A DNA stretch of 64,000 nt from contig DISD01000076.1 of NCBI GenBank assembly GCA_002435715.1, positions 1-64,000 of the forward strand, written 5' to 3'. Within the stretch, counting starts at the first letter, position 1, and every line of letters starts with the position of its first letter. The DNA comes from Rhodospirillaceae bacterium UBA6219. GTDB lineage: Bacteria > Pseudomonadota > Alphaproteobacteria > Rhodospirillales > Magnetospirillaceae. The notes beneath the pieces were generated by a model. That model worked only from the letters and a program-made list of their open reading frames with translations, did not search any database and was not told the origin of the DNA. Below are positions 7,486 through 16,782 of the stretch, piece after piece. A program made the translations under genes and the position numbers.

Positions 7486-8529
7486 ATGAAGAAGATCATC
7501 CTGCGTATTCTCGCCTTGGTTTTGCTGTCCGCCGCCATCATCACCACCGGCCGCTGGTACTTCCACGGGCGTTACCTGGAAGCCACCGACGACGCCTATG
7601 TGGAAGGCGACATCACCAACCTGACCCCCAAGGTGTCCGCCCATGTGGTCGAAGTGGCGGTGGCCGACAACCAACGGGTCAAGGCCGGCGAGGTGCTGAT
7701 CCGCCTGGACGACAAGGATTATCGGGCCAAGGCCGCCGAAGCCGCCGCCACCCTGGCCGCCCGTCAGGCGGCGCTGGCCCAGTTGGACGACAAAGTGGCG
7801 GTGCAGCAGGCGGTGATGGCCCAGGCCGGCGCCGGCATCAGCGCCGCCAAGGCCGATCTGACCCGCTCGCGCCAGGACCTGGAGCGCGCCAGCCGGCTGG
7901 TCAAGGACGATTTCGTCAGCCGCCAGCGTTACGACACCCAAGCCGCCGAAGCGGCCAAGGCGGCGGCCAGCCTGCAGGGCAGCAGCGCCCAGGCCACCGC
8001 CGCCAAGCGCCAGCTGGCGGTGTTGGAAGCCGACCGCGACGTCGCCCAGGCCCAGGTGGAGCAGGCCCAGGCCCAGCTTGAACTGGCCCGCGCCGACCTT
8101 GAAGCCACCATCATCCGCGCCCCGGTCGACGGCATCGTCGGCAACCGCGTCGCCCGCCTGGGCGCCTATGTTCGTCCCGGCCAGCACCTGTTGTCGGTGG
8201 TGCCGGTGGACAGCGTCTGGGTGGACGCCAATTACAAGGAAACCCAGCTGACCCACCTGAAGCCCGGCCAGCATGCCAGCATCAAGGTTGACGCCTTCCC
8301 CGACACGGTGCTGGACGGCGTGGTCGACAGCTTCTCGCCGGCCAGCGGCGCCAAGTTCAGCCTGTTGCCGCCGGAAAACGCCACCGGCAACTTCACCAAG
8401 GTGGTGCAGCGCGTCCCCGTGCGCATCCGTCTGCCCGCCGACAACCCGCTGGCCGGACGCTTGGTGCCGGGCCTGTCGGTGATCGCCACGATTGACACGC
8501 GGACAGGCGCGATCGGGGCGGGCGAATAG
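7486..8529 (+). CDS. HlyD/EmrA family membrane fusion protein
   Basis: The periplasmic adaptor of a tripartite efflux pump, 347 aa. An N-terminal membrane anchor (IILRILALVLLSAAIITTGRWYF) is followed by the first lipoyl half (GDITNLTPKVSAHVVEVAVADNQRVKAGEVL), a long alanine-rich coiled-coil hairpin (about residues 75-200), the second lipoyl half (IIRAPVDGIVGN) and a beta-barrel domain. It links the inner-membrane transporter that follows to an outer-membrane channel, which is not encoded here. The next gene starts one base after its stop. Confidence 0.92.
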   Translation: MKKIILRILALVLLSAAIITTGRWYFHGRYLEATDDAYVEGDITNLTPKVSAHVVEVAVADNQRVKAGEVLIRLDDKDYRAKAAEAAATLAARQAALAQLDDKVAVQQAVMAQAGAGISAAKADLTRSRQDLERASRLVKDDFVSRQRYDTQAAEAAKAAASLQGSSAQATAAKRQLAVLEADRDVAQAQVEQAQAQLELARADLEATIIRAPVDGIVGNRVARLGAYVRPGQHLLSVVPVDSVWVDANYKETQLTHLKPGQHASIKVDAFPDTVLDGVVDSFSPASGAKFSLLPPENATGNFTKVVQRVPVRIRLPADNPLAGRLVPGLSVIATIDTRTGAIGAGE

Positions 8530-8530
8530 C

Positions 8531-10114
8531 ATGAGCGGCCCAGACCCCCGCCATGCCATCAAACCCGAGGACCGGGTGGTCACCCCGCGTGACTGGGTGG
8601 GTTTCTTCGCCATGGTGGTGGGCATGTTCATGGCCATCTTGGACATCCAGATCGTCGCCAGTTCCATCGCCCAGATCCAGGCCGGCATCTCGGCCTCGGC
8701 GGATGAAATCTCGTGGGTGCAGACCGCCTATCTGATCGCCGAGGTGGTGATGATCCCGCTGTCGGGATGGATGGCCCGGGTGTTTTCCACCCGTTGGCTG
8801 TTCATGGCGTCGTGCCTGACCTTCACCGTCGCCTCCATCGCCTGCGCCTTCGCCTGGTCCATCGAAAGCATGATCGTCTTTCGCGCCATCCAGGGCTTTT
8901 TGGGCGGCGCCATGATCCCCACGGTGTTTGCCACCTCGTTCCTGCTGTTCCCCCCGCGCATGAGCGCCGGCATCTCGGTGCTGATCGGTCTGGTCGCCAC
9001 CATGGCGCCGACCATCGGCCCCACCTTGGGCGGCTGGCTGACCGAAAGCCTGTCCTGGCACTGGCTGTTCCTGATCAACGTGGTGCCCGGACTGATCGTC
9101 GCCACCTTGGTGGGCAGCTTCGTCCATGTGGACAAGCCGCGCCTGGGAATGCTGCGGGGCTTCGACCTGCCCGGCATCCTGCTGGTGGGGGCCTTCCTGG
9201 GCAGCCTGCAATATATCCTGGAGGAAGGCCCCGGCGACGATTGGTTCGACGAACCGAAGATCGTGGTCATGACCCTGTTCTGCGCCGTCGCCGGCATGGC
9301 CTTTTTGTGGCGGGAATTGTCCACCGAACACCCGGTGGTGGACGTGCGCGCCTTCCACGACCGCAACTTCGCCGTCGGTTGTTTGTACAGCTTCATCATC
9401 GGTATCGGCCTTTACGGCTCGGTCTATGTCATCCCGCTTTATCTGGGCCGGGTGCGCGGCTATTCGTCGTTGGAAATCGGCCTGACCATGATGGTCACCG
9501 GCCTGTTCCAGTTCCTGTCGGCGCCGCTGGCCGGGGCCATGGCCAAGAAGCTGGATCTGCGGCTGATGCTGGGCATGGGCCTGACCCTGTTCGGCACCGG
9601 GCTGTGGTTGAACCACTATCTGACCAGCGAATGGGGCTATTGGGAAATGTTCCTGCCCCAGGCGGTGCGCGGCCTGGCGCTGATGTTCTGCTTCGTGCCC
9701 ATCAACGCCGTGGCCCTGGGCCACCTGAAGCCGCAGGAAGTCCAGAACGCCTCGGGGCTTTACAACCTGATGCGCAACCTGGGCGGCGCCATCGGCTTGG
9801 CCGCCATCACCACCTTTTTGCGCGAACGCACCGACCTGCACATGGTGCGGCTGTCGGAAAGCCTGACGCCCGACAACCTGGAAGCCACCACCAGGCTGTC
9901 GGACATTTCCGCCCGGGTCGCCACCTTTCTGCCCGGCGACCCTGACATGGCGGCGCTGAAAATCCTGTTCAACCTGACCAAACAACAGGCATCGACCATG
10001 GCCTTCGCCGACATCTTGATGTCCATGTCGCTGGTGTTCCTGGTCGGCTTGGTATTGATGCCGCTGGTCCACAAGGTCCGCCACCCGTCTTCGGCCTCGG
10101 CCGACGCCCATTGA
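8531..10114 (+). CDS. DHA2 family (EmrB-like) multidrug efflux MFS transporter
   Basis: An inner-membrane drug:proton antiporter of 527 aa with the roughly 14 transmembrane segments of the DHA2 family. Seen are the first helix with MAILDIQIVASSIAQIQ (motif D1), the motif A region GWMARVFSTRWLF, motif C MAPTIGPTLGGWLTE and NASGLYNLMRNLGGAIGLA near the last helices. ATG at 8531, one base after the HlyD stop, is chosen over the upstream in-frame ATG at 8492. It pairs with the HlyD protein as an EmrAB-type pump; the drug range is unknown. Confidence 0.93.
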   Translation: MSGPDPRHAIKPEDRVVTPRDWVGFFAMVVGMFMAILDIQIVASSIAQIQAGISASADEISWVQTAYLIAEVVMIPLSGWMARVFSTRWLFMASCLTFTVASIACAFAWSIESMIVFRAIQGFLGGAMIPTVFATSFLLFPPRMSAGISVLIGLVATMAPTIGPTLGGWLTESLSWHWLFLINVVPGLIVATLVGSFVHVDKPRLGMLRGFDLPGILLVGAFLGSLQYILEEGPGDDWFDEPKIVVMTLFCAVAGMAFLWRELSTEHPVVDVRAFHDRNFAVGCLYSFIIGIGLYGSVYVIPLYLGRVRGYSSLEIGLTMMVTGLFQFLSAPLAGAMAKKLDLRLMLGMGLTLFGTGLWLNHYLTSEWGYWEMFLPQAVRGLALMFCFVPINAVALGHLKPQEVQNASGLYNLMRNLGGAIGLAAITTFLRERTDLHMVRLSESLTPDNLEATTRLSDISARVATFLPGDPDMAALKILFNLTKQQASTMAFADILMSMSLVFLVGLVLMPLVHKVRHPSSASADAH

Positions 10115-10130
10115 CGCGATCCCCATCGGT

Positions 10131-10202
10131 CGCCGCCAGAACCCGAGAGCCGGAATTACGCCCCAACCGTCCGGTTCCCTACCCCCCCTGGTTCTGGCGG
10201 CG
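10131..10202 (+). repeat. Long inverted repeat (cruciform-like element) between MFS and asnB
   Basis: CGCCGCCAGAACC at 10131-10143 pairs perfectly with GGTTCTGGCGGCG at 10190-10202 (13 bp). Inside the 46-base loop AACCG/CGGTT (10165-10169 with 10172-10176) forms a second hairpin. There is no T tract. It may end the efflux transcript or be a dispersed intergenic repeat unit. Confidence 0.6.
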
Positions 10203-10288
10203 CCCGAGCCCCGTTGCCCCCCAGCTCTGTTGCCACGCTCGATGGGCAAGGCTAAGGTCACGGGCTCTTATGACGACGGGTTGTTTCC

Positions 10289-12211
10289 ATGTGTGGCTTC
10301 GCCGGCTTTCTTGACATCAACGCCACCACCCCCGACCGCGCCCGGGTGGTCGAGTCCATGGCCGCCACCTTGGTGCATCGCGGCCCCGACGACCACGGCG
10401 TGTGGTGTGACGACCAGGCGGGGATCGCCCTGGGATTCCGCCGTCTGGCCATCTTGGACCTGTCGCCCCAGGGCCATCAGCCCATGGCGTCGCGCGACGG
10501 CCGCTGGGTGATCAGCTTCAACGGCGAAATCTACAATCACGGCCAATTGCGCGGTCGTCTTGAACCGATGGAATGGCGCGGCCATTCCGATACCGAAGTG
10601 CTGCTGGAATGCGTGTCGCGCTGGGGGGTCGAACGGGCCTTGGCGCAGTTCGACGGCATGTTCGCCCTGGCGCTGTGGGACCGGTTGGAACAGGTTCTGT
10701 ATCTGGCCCGCGACCGCATCGGCGAAAAGCCGCTTTATTGGTCGGAAAGCAACGGCAGCCTGATCTTCGGTTCCGAATTGAAGGCGCTGGCCGCCCACCC
10801 TGCCTTCGACCGTGCCATCGACCGCGATTCCCTGGCCGAATACATGCGGCTGGGCTGGATCGGTTCACCGCGCAGCATCTATGCCAAGGCGTCCAAGCTG
10901 CCGCCGGGCACGCTGATGACCATCAAGGGGAGCAGCCACTCGATCCGTCCCTATTGGTCGGCCAACGAACGCGCCCTGGCGGTGGCCGGCAGCTTCACCG
11001 GCGGCCCGGCGGCGGCGGCGGAACGGCTGAACCAGATGCTGCGCTCGTCCATCGCGCTTCGGATGCAGGCCGACGTGCCGGTGGGGGTGTTCCTGTCGGG
11101 CGGCATCGATTCGTCGGTGACCGCCGCCATCATGCAGGAATTGTCGCACGCCCCGGTTCACAGCTTCACCATCGCCTTCGAAACCGCCGGCTATGACGAA
11201 AGCCCCTTTGCCCGCGCCGTCGCCGACCATATCGGCACCCGGCACGTGGAAGTGCCGATCAGCGATTCCGACGCCCTGGCCCTGGTTCCCCAACTACCCG
11301 CCATCTGGGATGAACCGTTCGCCGACCCGGCGCAATTGCCCACGGCGTTGCTGGCCCAGGTGACGCGCCGTCAGGTCACCGTCGCCTTGTCGGGGGACGG
11401 CGCCGATGAATTGTTCGGCGGTTACGGCATTTACCGGTCCATTCCCAAGGATTGGCAAACCCTGTCCGCAACGCCGGCTTGGCTGCGCGGTCTGGCCCGC
11501 GCCGGCAAGGCGGTGCCGCCCGGCCTGCTGAACGGTGCCGCCGGCTTGGCCGGACTGGTGGGACGCAAGCGCCGGTCCTATCCCGGTTATCGCCTGCGCA
11601 AGGCGGTGGAAAATCTGGACGCGCAAAGTGTCGCCCACATGCTGGGGCTTCATTACAGTCGCTGGCGCGGCATGCCGCCCGTGGTCCAAGGGGCGCACGC
11701 CCCGAGCGGACTTTACACCGACCCCGCCCGCCAGCCCGATCTGGCCGATCCGGCCCTTCAAGTCATGGTGCTGGACGTCCTGGGCTATCTGCCCGACGAT
11801 TTGTGCGTGAAGACCGACCGCGCCACCATGGCCGCGTCGCTGGAAGCGCGCCTGCCGTTTTTGGACCACGCCATCGTCGAATTCGCCTGGAGCCTGCCCA
11901 CCGCCCTGAAAATGAACGAGACCCAGGGCAAGACGGTGCTGCGCGAGGTTTTGTACCGCTATGTGCCGCAAGCCTTGGTGGACCGCCCGAAGATGGGATT
12001 CGAAGTGCCCATCGGCCGTTGGCTGTCCGGGGCGTTGAAGGATTGGGCCGACGATTTGCTGTCCGAAGACCGGCTGCGCCGTCAGGGCTTGTTCGATTCC
12101 AAGCTGCTGTCGCGGTGCTGGAGCGACCATCGCGCCGGCCGCAAGAACTGGCAGACCGAATTGTGGCATGCCCTGATGGCCCAGGCTTGGCTGCACGCCC
12201 AGGGATTGTAA
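10289..12211 (+). CDS. asnB: Asparagine synthase (glutamine-hydrolysing), AsnB type
   Basis: A 640-aa amidotransferase that makes asparagine, or an amidated glycan or peptide, from an aspartyl-AMP-type intermediate with ammonia from glutamine. The N-terminal class II glutaminase domain starts with the catalytic Cys2 (MCGFAGF) and contains RRLAILDLSPQGHQPM and SFNGEIYNH. The synthase domain has the ATP loop VFLSGGIDSSVTAA, then VALSGDGADELFGGYGIY and VDRPKMGFEVPIGRWL. At 640 aa it is longer than E. coli AsnB (about 550) and like the copies found in surface-glycan clusters, so its role may be specialised. Confidence 0.9.
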   Translation: MCGFAGFLDINATTPDRARVVESMAATLVHRGPDDHGVWCDDQAGIALGFRRLAILDLSPQGHQPMASRDGRWVISFNGEIYNHGQLRGRLEPMEWRGHSDTEVLLECVSRWGVERALAQFDGMFALALWDRLEQVLYLARDRIGEKPLYWSESNGSLIFGSELKALAAHPAFDRAIDRDSLAEYMRLGWIGSPRSIYAKASKLPPGTLMTIKGSSHSIRPYWSANERALAVAGSFTGGPAAAAERLNQMLRSSIALRMQADVPVGVFLSGGIDSSVTAAIMQELSHAPVHSFTIAFETAGYDESPFARAVADHIGTRHVEVPISDSDALALVPQLPAIWDEPFADPAQLPTALLAQVTRRQVTVALSGDGADELFGGYGIYRSIPKDWQTLSATPAWLRGLARAGKAVPPGLLNGAAGLAGLVGRKRRSYPGYRLRKAVENLDAQSVAHMLGLHYSRWRGMPPVVQGAHAPSGLYTDPARQPDLADPALQVMVLDVLGYLPDDLCVKTDRATMAASLEARLPFLDHAIVEFAWSLPTALKMNETQGKTVLREVLYRYVPQALVDRPKMGFEVPIGRWLSGALKDWADDLLSEDRLRRQGLFDSKLLSRCWSDHRAGRKNWQTELWHALMAQAWLHAQGL

Positions 12212-12273
12212 AACATTAGGGAAAGACGGATTCCCTCTTCGCGAGGACGCTTCGGGCTGTTACCTTTTTCCCC

Positions 12274-12915
12274 ATGGGGAAGGAAGAAACGTCGCAAATG
12301 AATGCCCTGGCCCTCGCGGAGCTGTTGTGCGCCCGCGTCTGCCACGACTTGTCCGGGCCGGTGGGCGCCACCGCCGCCGGGGCCGAGTTGTTCGAGGATC
12401 TGGGCGGCGGCGATCCCGAAACCTTGTCTTTGGTATCGACCAGCGCCGCCGGCGCGGCGGCACGTTTGCGCCTGCTGCGCGCCGCCTTGGGTCCGGCTTC
12501 CACCTCTGCCCATTCCTTGCCCGCTTTGCGCACCATGGTCGACGCCCATCTGGCCAGCTTGGCTTCGGCAGCGGCGCCGGCCATCGCCGTTGTCTGGCGC
12601 GATTGCCCCGACCAAGTGGACGGCCAAACCGCCCGGCTTTTACTGAATCTGGTATTGCTTGGCCGTGACGCGCTGCCGCGCGGCGGCCGCATGGAACTGA
12701 GCCTGGAAGACACCCGGCCGGCATTGTTGGTCCATGGTGAACCGGCCAGCTTGGCCGACGACGTCAAACAAGCCCTGCTGCACGATGTGCCGCTGAGCGG
12801 CCCGCGTCCGGCCCAAGCGGCGCTGACCCGAATTCTCGCCTCGCAGAATGGCGGCAAGGTGTGCATAACACCCACGGCCCAAGGATTGCGTGTGGCCGTC
12901 GAAAAAACGGAGTAA
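12274..12915 (+). CDS. ChpT-like histidine phosphotransferase
   Basis: A 213-aa protein of the HPTransfase family. Near the start, LALAELLCARVCHDLSGPVGATAAGAELFED is the H-box-like dimerisation helix with the phosphorylatable His (CHDLSGP), followed by a degenerate ATPase-like domain with no ATP-binding G boxes. In Caulobacter ChpT passes phosphate from CckA to CtrA and CpdR. Here it sits about 180 bases before cheA, suggesting either the cell-cycle role or a link to motility. The start may be ATG 12274 or ATG 12298 (MNALALAEL); the second removes eight non-conserved residues. Confidence 0.75.
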   Translation: MGKEETSQMNALALAELLCARVCHDLSGPVGATAAGAELFEDLGGGDPETLSLVSTSAAGAAARLRLLRAALGPASTSAHSLPALRTMVDAHLASLASAAAPAIAVVWRDCPDQVDGQTARLLLNLVLLGRDALPRGGRMELSLEDTRPALLVHGEPASLADDVKQALLHDVPLSGPRPAQAALTRILASQNGGKVCITPTAQGLRVAVEKTE

Positions 12916-13093
12916 TTCTGCGACCAAGGAAGTTGCTCTCTGGTTCTTATGGGTTCTTCTATTGCCCCATAGACCGTGGTATTAGTCGATGACCGTGTCT
13001 GCTAGAAGCGGACCCGAACAATGTTCGTCGGTGCCGGATCGGGATCGGCGCCAAATGATGCAAGCGTGACGGCGTGGAGTTTTGGAGTCGGCC

Positions 13094-15844
13094 ATGGATG
13101 ATCTCCTTAGCGAATTTCTGACGGAAACCTCGGAGAGTCTTTCCGTGCTCGACGTCGAGCTGGTCAAGCTCGAACAAAACCCTGAACCGGCGATCTTGCA
13201 GAACATCTTCCGCTTGGTCCACACCATCAAGGGCACCTGCGGCTTCCTGGGCCTGCCCCGTCTGGAACACGTGGCCCATGCCGGCGAGAACGTGCTGGGC
13301 AAGTTCCGCGACGGCGAGCTGGAAGTCACCCCCGCCGCGGTGACCCTGATCCTGCAGGCCATCGACCGCATCAAGCTGATCCTGGGCCACCTGGAACAGA
13401 ATGAATGCGAACCCGAAGGCAGCGACGAAGACCTGATCGAATCGCTGAACGCCATGGCCGAGGGACGCTATGCCGCCCCGGCCGCCGCCGCCCCCCCGGT
13501 CGAAGACACCCCCTTCCCGGTGGCCGCCGACCTGCTGGCCGAGGTGGAAGCCGCCTATGCCGCCGGCAAGAAAGCCGCCAGCGATTCCGACATGCTGGCC
13601 GAGATGGCCAAGGAACGGGCCAAGGAAGAAGCCGCCGCTCAGGCGCAGGCTGCCCCGGCCGCTCCGGCCCCCGAACCCGAAGCCCCCAAGGCCCCCGAAC
13701 CGCCCAAGGCCAACGTCCCGGCTGAAACGCCGAAGCCGCCGGCGGTGACCAAGGAAGTGGTGCCGGCCGGCGCCGCTCCGGCCGCCAGCGAATCCGCCGT
13801 TGCCGCCCAGACCATCCGCGTCAACGTCGAACTGCTTGAAAACCTGATGACCCTGGTGTCGGAACTGGTGCTGACCCGCAACCAGTTGCTGCAGATGGTG
13901 CGCGGTCGCGACGACAGCGAATTCACCGCCCCCTTGCAGCGCCTGTCGCACATCACCACCGACCTGCAGGAAGGGGTGATGAAGACCCGCATGCAGCCCA
14001 TCGGCAACGCCTGGGCCAAGCTGCCGCGTATCGTTCGCGACCTGTCGGTCGAAATGAACAAGAAGATCGACCTGCAGATGCTGGGCGCCGAGACCGAACT
14101 GGACCGTCAGGTTCTGGAACTGATCAAGGACCCGCTGACCCACATGGTCCGCAATTCCGCCGACCACGGTCTGGAAGGCCCGGACGAGCGCAAGGCCGCC
14201 GGCAAGCCGGAAATCGGCAAGGTGGTGCTGAACGCCTTCCACGAAGGTGGTCACATCATCATCGAGATTTCCGACGATGGTCGCGGCCTGAACCTGGACC
14301 GCATCAAGCAAAAGGCCATCACCAACGGTCTGGCGACGGAATCCGAACTGGAATCCATGGCGCCGCAGCAGATCTACCAGTTCATCTTCAAGGCCGGTTT
14401 CTCCACCGCCGAAAAGGTGACCAGCGTCTCGGGCCGCGGCGTCGGCATGGACGTGGTGCGCACCAACATCGAAAAGATCGGCGGTACGGTTGAATTGAAG
14501 AGCCAGCCCGGCAAGGGTTCGACCTTCGTCATCAAGATACCGCTGACGCTGGCCATCGTTTCGGCGCTGATCGTCGAATCGGCGTCCGAACGCTTCGCCA
14601 TCCCGCAGATCAGCGTGTTGGAACTGGTGCGTGTCACCGCCAATTCCGAACACGGCATCGAGCAGATCAACAATGCCCCGGTGCTGCGCCTGCGCGACCG
14701 CCTGCTGCCGCTGGTCAGCTTGAAGAAGCTGCTGCGTCTGTCCGACGGCGACGACCAGGAAACCTTCATCGTCGTAACCCAGGTGGGCACCTACACCTTC
14801 GGCATCATCGTCGACCGCGTCTTCGACACCGAAGAAATCGTCGTCAAGCCGGTAGCCCCCATCCTGCGTCACATCTCGATGTTCTCGGGCAACACCATCT
14901 TGGGTGACGGCTCGGTGATCATGATCCTCGATCCCAACGGCATCGCCGGGGCCACCGGTGAATCCGGCGTGCTGGGCGGCGGTCAGACGACGGAGCAGAA
15001 CGTGGTGCGCGACAAGGGCGGCGATTCCAAGACCAGCCTGTTGGTCTTCCGCGCCTGCGGCGAGGACCTCAAGGCGGTGCCGCTGGCCCTGGTGGCGCGC
15101 CTGGAAGAAATCGACGTCAAGGACGTGGAATACAGCCACGGCAAGCCGATGGTGCAGTATCGCGGCCATCTGATGCCGCTGGTGTCGGTGGACGGCGCCA
15201 CCCAGTTCCGCGACGAGGGTCGCCAGCCGGTGCTGGTGTTCTCGGACCGCGAACACACCATGGGTCTGGTGGTCGAAGAAATCGTCGACATCGTCGAAGA
15301 CCGCCTGAAGGTGGAACTGACCGCCGACAACCCCGGTGTCATCGGCACCGCCGTCATCGCCGGCAAGGCCACCACCATCATCGACGCCGGCTATTACCTG
15401 CCTCAGGCCTTCGGCGACTGGTTCGGCCGCAACGACAAGGAATACGGCGAGGACGAACACGCCCAGCCGCGCATCCTGCTGGTCGACGACAGCCCGTTCT
15501 TCCGCAACCTGCTGGTTCCGCTGCTGTCGGTCGCCGGATACGACGTCACCGCCGTCGAAGCCGCCGACCGCGCCCTGGTCATGCGCGAACAGGGCTACGA
15601 ATTCGACATGATCATCTCGGACATCGAAATGCCGGGCATGAGCGGCTTCGACTTCGCCACCGCGGTGCGCGCCGACGGGCGCTGGTACAACATCCCGATG
15701 ATCGCCCTGTCGTCCCACGCCACCGAAAAGGATTTCGAACGTGGCCGCCAGGTCGGCTTCAACGATTACGTGGCCAAGTTCGACCGCGACTCGCTGCTGC
15801 AGACCATCGCTTCGACCCTCGCCACCCTTAAAGGTGCCGCATGA
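13094..15844 (+). CDS. cheA: Chemotaxis hybrid histidine kinase CheA
   Basis: The central kinase of the array, 916 aa. Order: Hpt domain (phospho-His43 in LVHTIKGTCGF), a long Ala/Pro-rich linker (about 130-235) with no clear P2 domain, dimerisation helices, ATPase (HMVRNSADHGLE, ISDDGRGLNLDRI, GRGVGMDVV), a CheW-like domain, a second CheW-like domain (about 650-780) and a C-terminal receiver (RILLVDDSPFF, IISDIEMPGM). Typical CheA is about 650 aa. The start at 13094 (MDDLLSEF) follows GGAG; ATG at 13082 is an alternative. Its stop overlaps cheW as ATGA. Confidence 0.95.
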   Translation: MDDLLSEFLTETSESLSVLDVELVKLEQNPEPAILQNIFRLVHTIKGTCGFLGLPRLEHVAHAGENVLGKFRDGELEVTPAAVTLILQAIDRIKLILGHLEQNECEPEGSDEDLIESLNAMAEGRYAAPAAAAPPVEDTPFPVAADLLAEVEAAYAAGKKAASDSDMLAEMAKERAKEEAAAQAQAAPAAPAPEPEAPKAPEPPKANVPAETPKPPAVTKEVVPAGAAPAASESAVAAQTIRVNVELLENLMTLVSELVLTRNQLLQMVRGRDDSEFTAPLQRLSHITTDLQEGVMKTRMQPIGNAWAKLPRIVRDLSVEMNKKIDLQMLGAETELDRQVLELIKDPLTHMVRNSADHGLEGPDERKAAGKPEIGKVVLNAFHEGGHIIIEISDDGRGLNLDRIKQKAITNGLATESELESMAPQQIYQFIFKAGFSTAEKVTSVSGRGVGMDVVRTNIEKIGGTVELKSQPGKGSTFVIKIPLTLAIVSALIVESASERFAIPQISVLELVRVTANSEHGIEQINNAPVLRLRDRLLPLVSLKKLLRLSDGDDQETFIVVTQVGTYTFGIIVDRVFDTEEIVVKPVAPILRHISMFSGNTILGDGSVIMILDPNGIAGATGESGVLGGGQTTEQNVVRDKGGDSKTSLLVFRACGEDLKAVPLALVARLEEIDVKDVEYSHGKPMVQYRGHLMPLVSVDGATQFRDEGRQPVLVFSDREHTMGLVVEEIVDIVEDRLKVELTADNPGVIGTAVIAGKATTIIDAGYYLPQAFGDWFGRNDKEYGEDEHAQPRILLVDDSPFFRNLLVPLLSVAGYDVTAVEAADRALVMREQGYEFDMIISDIEMPGMSGFDFATAVRADGRWYNIPMIALSSHATEKDFERGRQVGFNDYVAKFDRDSLLQTIASTLATLKGAA

Positions 15845-16326
15845 ATCAGATCGTCCCTGCCACGAAGCGCCCCAGCACCGAGCTGGTCGCGCCCGAGACC
15901 CAGGACTACGTCACCATGTTCATCGACGGACAGATGTTCGGCATCGCCGTGCTGACCGTCCAGGACGTGCTGGGTCCGCAAAAGATCACCCGCATTCCGC
16001 TGGCGCCGCGTGAAGTCGCCGGCTCGCTGAACCTGCGCGGCCGCATCGTCACCGCCATCGACGTCCGCCTGCGTCTGGGCCTGAAGCGCCCGCAGGAAGA
16101 CAACAAGGGCATGAGCGTGGTGGTCGAACAGGGTGGCGAGCTTTATTCGCTGATGGTCGACCAGGTGGGCGAAGTGCTGTCCCTGCCGGTGGCCAAGTTC
16201 GAACGCAACCCGCCGACGCTGGACCCCATGTGGCGCGAGTTCTCGGCCGGCATTTATCGCCTGGATGATAAATTGCTGGTGGTTTTGGACGTCGCCAAGC
16301 TTCTCGATTTCAAGCAAAGCGAATAA
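15841..16326 (+). CDS. cheW: Chemotaxis coupling protein CheW
   Basis: CheW couples receptors to CheA in the polar array. The 161-aa protein is a single CheW domain: FIDGQMFGIAVLTVQDVLGPQKITRIPLAPREVAGSLNLRG is the conserved core, followed by VDQVGEVLSLP and a C-terminal VVLDVAKLLD. Its ATG overlaps the cheA stop by four bases, so the two are translationally coupled. Confidence 0.95.
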   Translation: MNQIVPATKRPSTELVAPETQDYVTMFIDGQMFGIAVLTVQDVLGPQKITRIPLAPREVAGSLNLRGRIVTAIDVRLRLGLKRPQEDNKGMSVVVEQGGELYSLMVDQVGEVLSLPVAKFERNPPTLDPMWREFSAGIYRLDDKLLVVLDVAKLLDFKQSE

Positions 16327-16385
16327 GATTACGCGGATAGGCCGCCCCATGGCCGGGGGCGCCACCCAATGGAGGCATTGCGGGC

Positions 16386-16751
16386 ATGAAGTCCTGTTTG
16401 ATCGTCGATGATTCCAAGGTCATCCGTATGGTGGCCAAGAAAATCCTGCATGAACTGACCTTCTCCACGGCCGAGGCCGAAGACGGCCAGCAGGCGTTGG
16501 ATTACTGCAAGGGCACCATGCCCGACGCCGTGCTGTTGGACTGGAACATGCCGGTGATGAACGGCATCGACTTTCTGCGTGAATTGCGCAAGCTGCCGGG
16601 CGGCGAGCATCCGGTGGTGGTGTTCTGCACCACTGAAAACGATATCGAACATATCCAGGAAGCCATCACCGCCGGTGCCAACGAGTACATCATGAAGCCT
16701 TTCGACAGCGAGATTCTTCAGGCGAAGTTCTCGCAGGTTGGCCTGCTGTAA
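16386..16751 (+). CDS. cheY: Single-domain response regulator CheY
   Basis: A 121-aa stand-alone receiver that takes phosphate from CheA and acts at the flagellar motor. Acidic pocket IVDDSKV (D9, D10 region), phospho-acceptor in AVLLDWNMPVMNG (about D52), the Thr in VFCTTENDIEH and the Lys in YIMKPF are all present. It lies between cheW and cheB, with 59 bases before it. Confidence 0.93.
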   Translation: MKSCLIVDDSKVIRMVAKKILHELTFSTAEAEDGQQALDYCKGTMPDAVLLDWNMPVMNGIDFLRELRKLPGGEHPVVVFCTTENDIEHIQEAITAGANEYIMKPFDSEILQAKFSQVGLL

Positions 16752-16782
16752 CACCTTTGGCCCCGAAAGGATTCCAGGTCGC

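Noticed and set aside
8393..10261. A 622-codon minus-strand frame opposite the DHA2 transporter
   Set aside because: Compositional shadow of a membrane-protein gene; no recognisable domain and no start context.
12959..15718. A 919-codon open frame on the minus strand opposite cheA
   Set aside because: It mirrors cheA codon periodicity in a high-GC gene, its product is low-complexity His/Gly/Asp-rich, and the plus strand encodes an unmistakable CheA.
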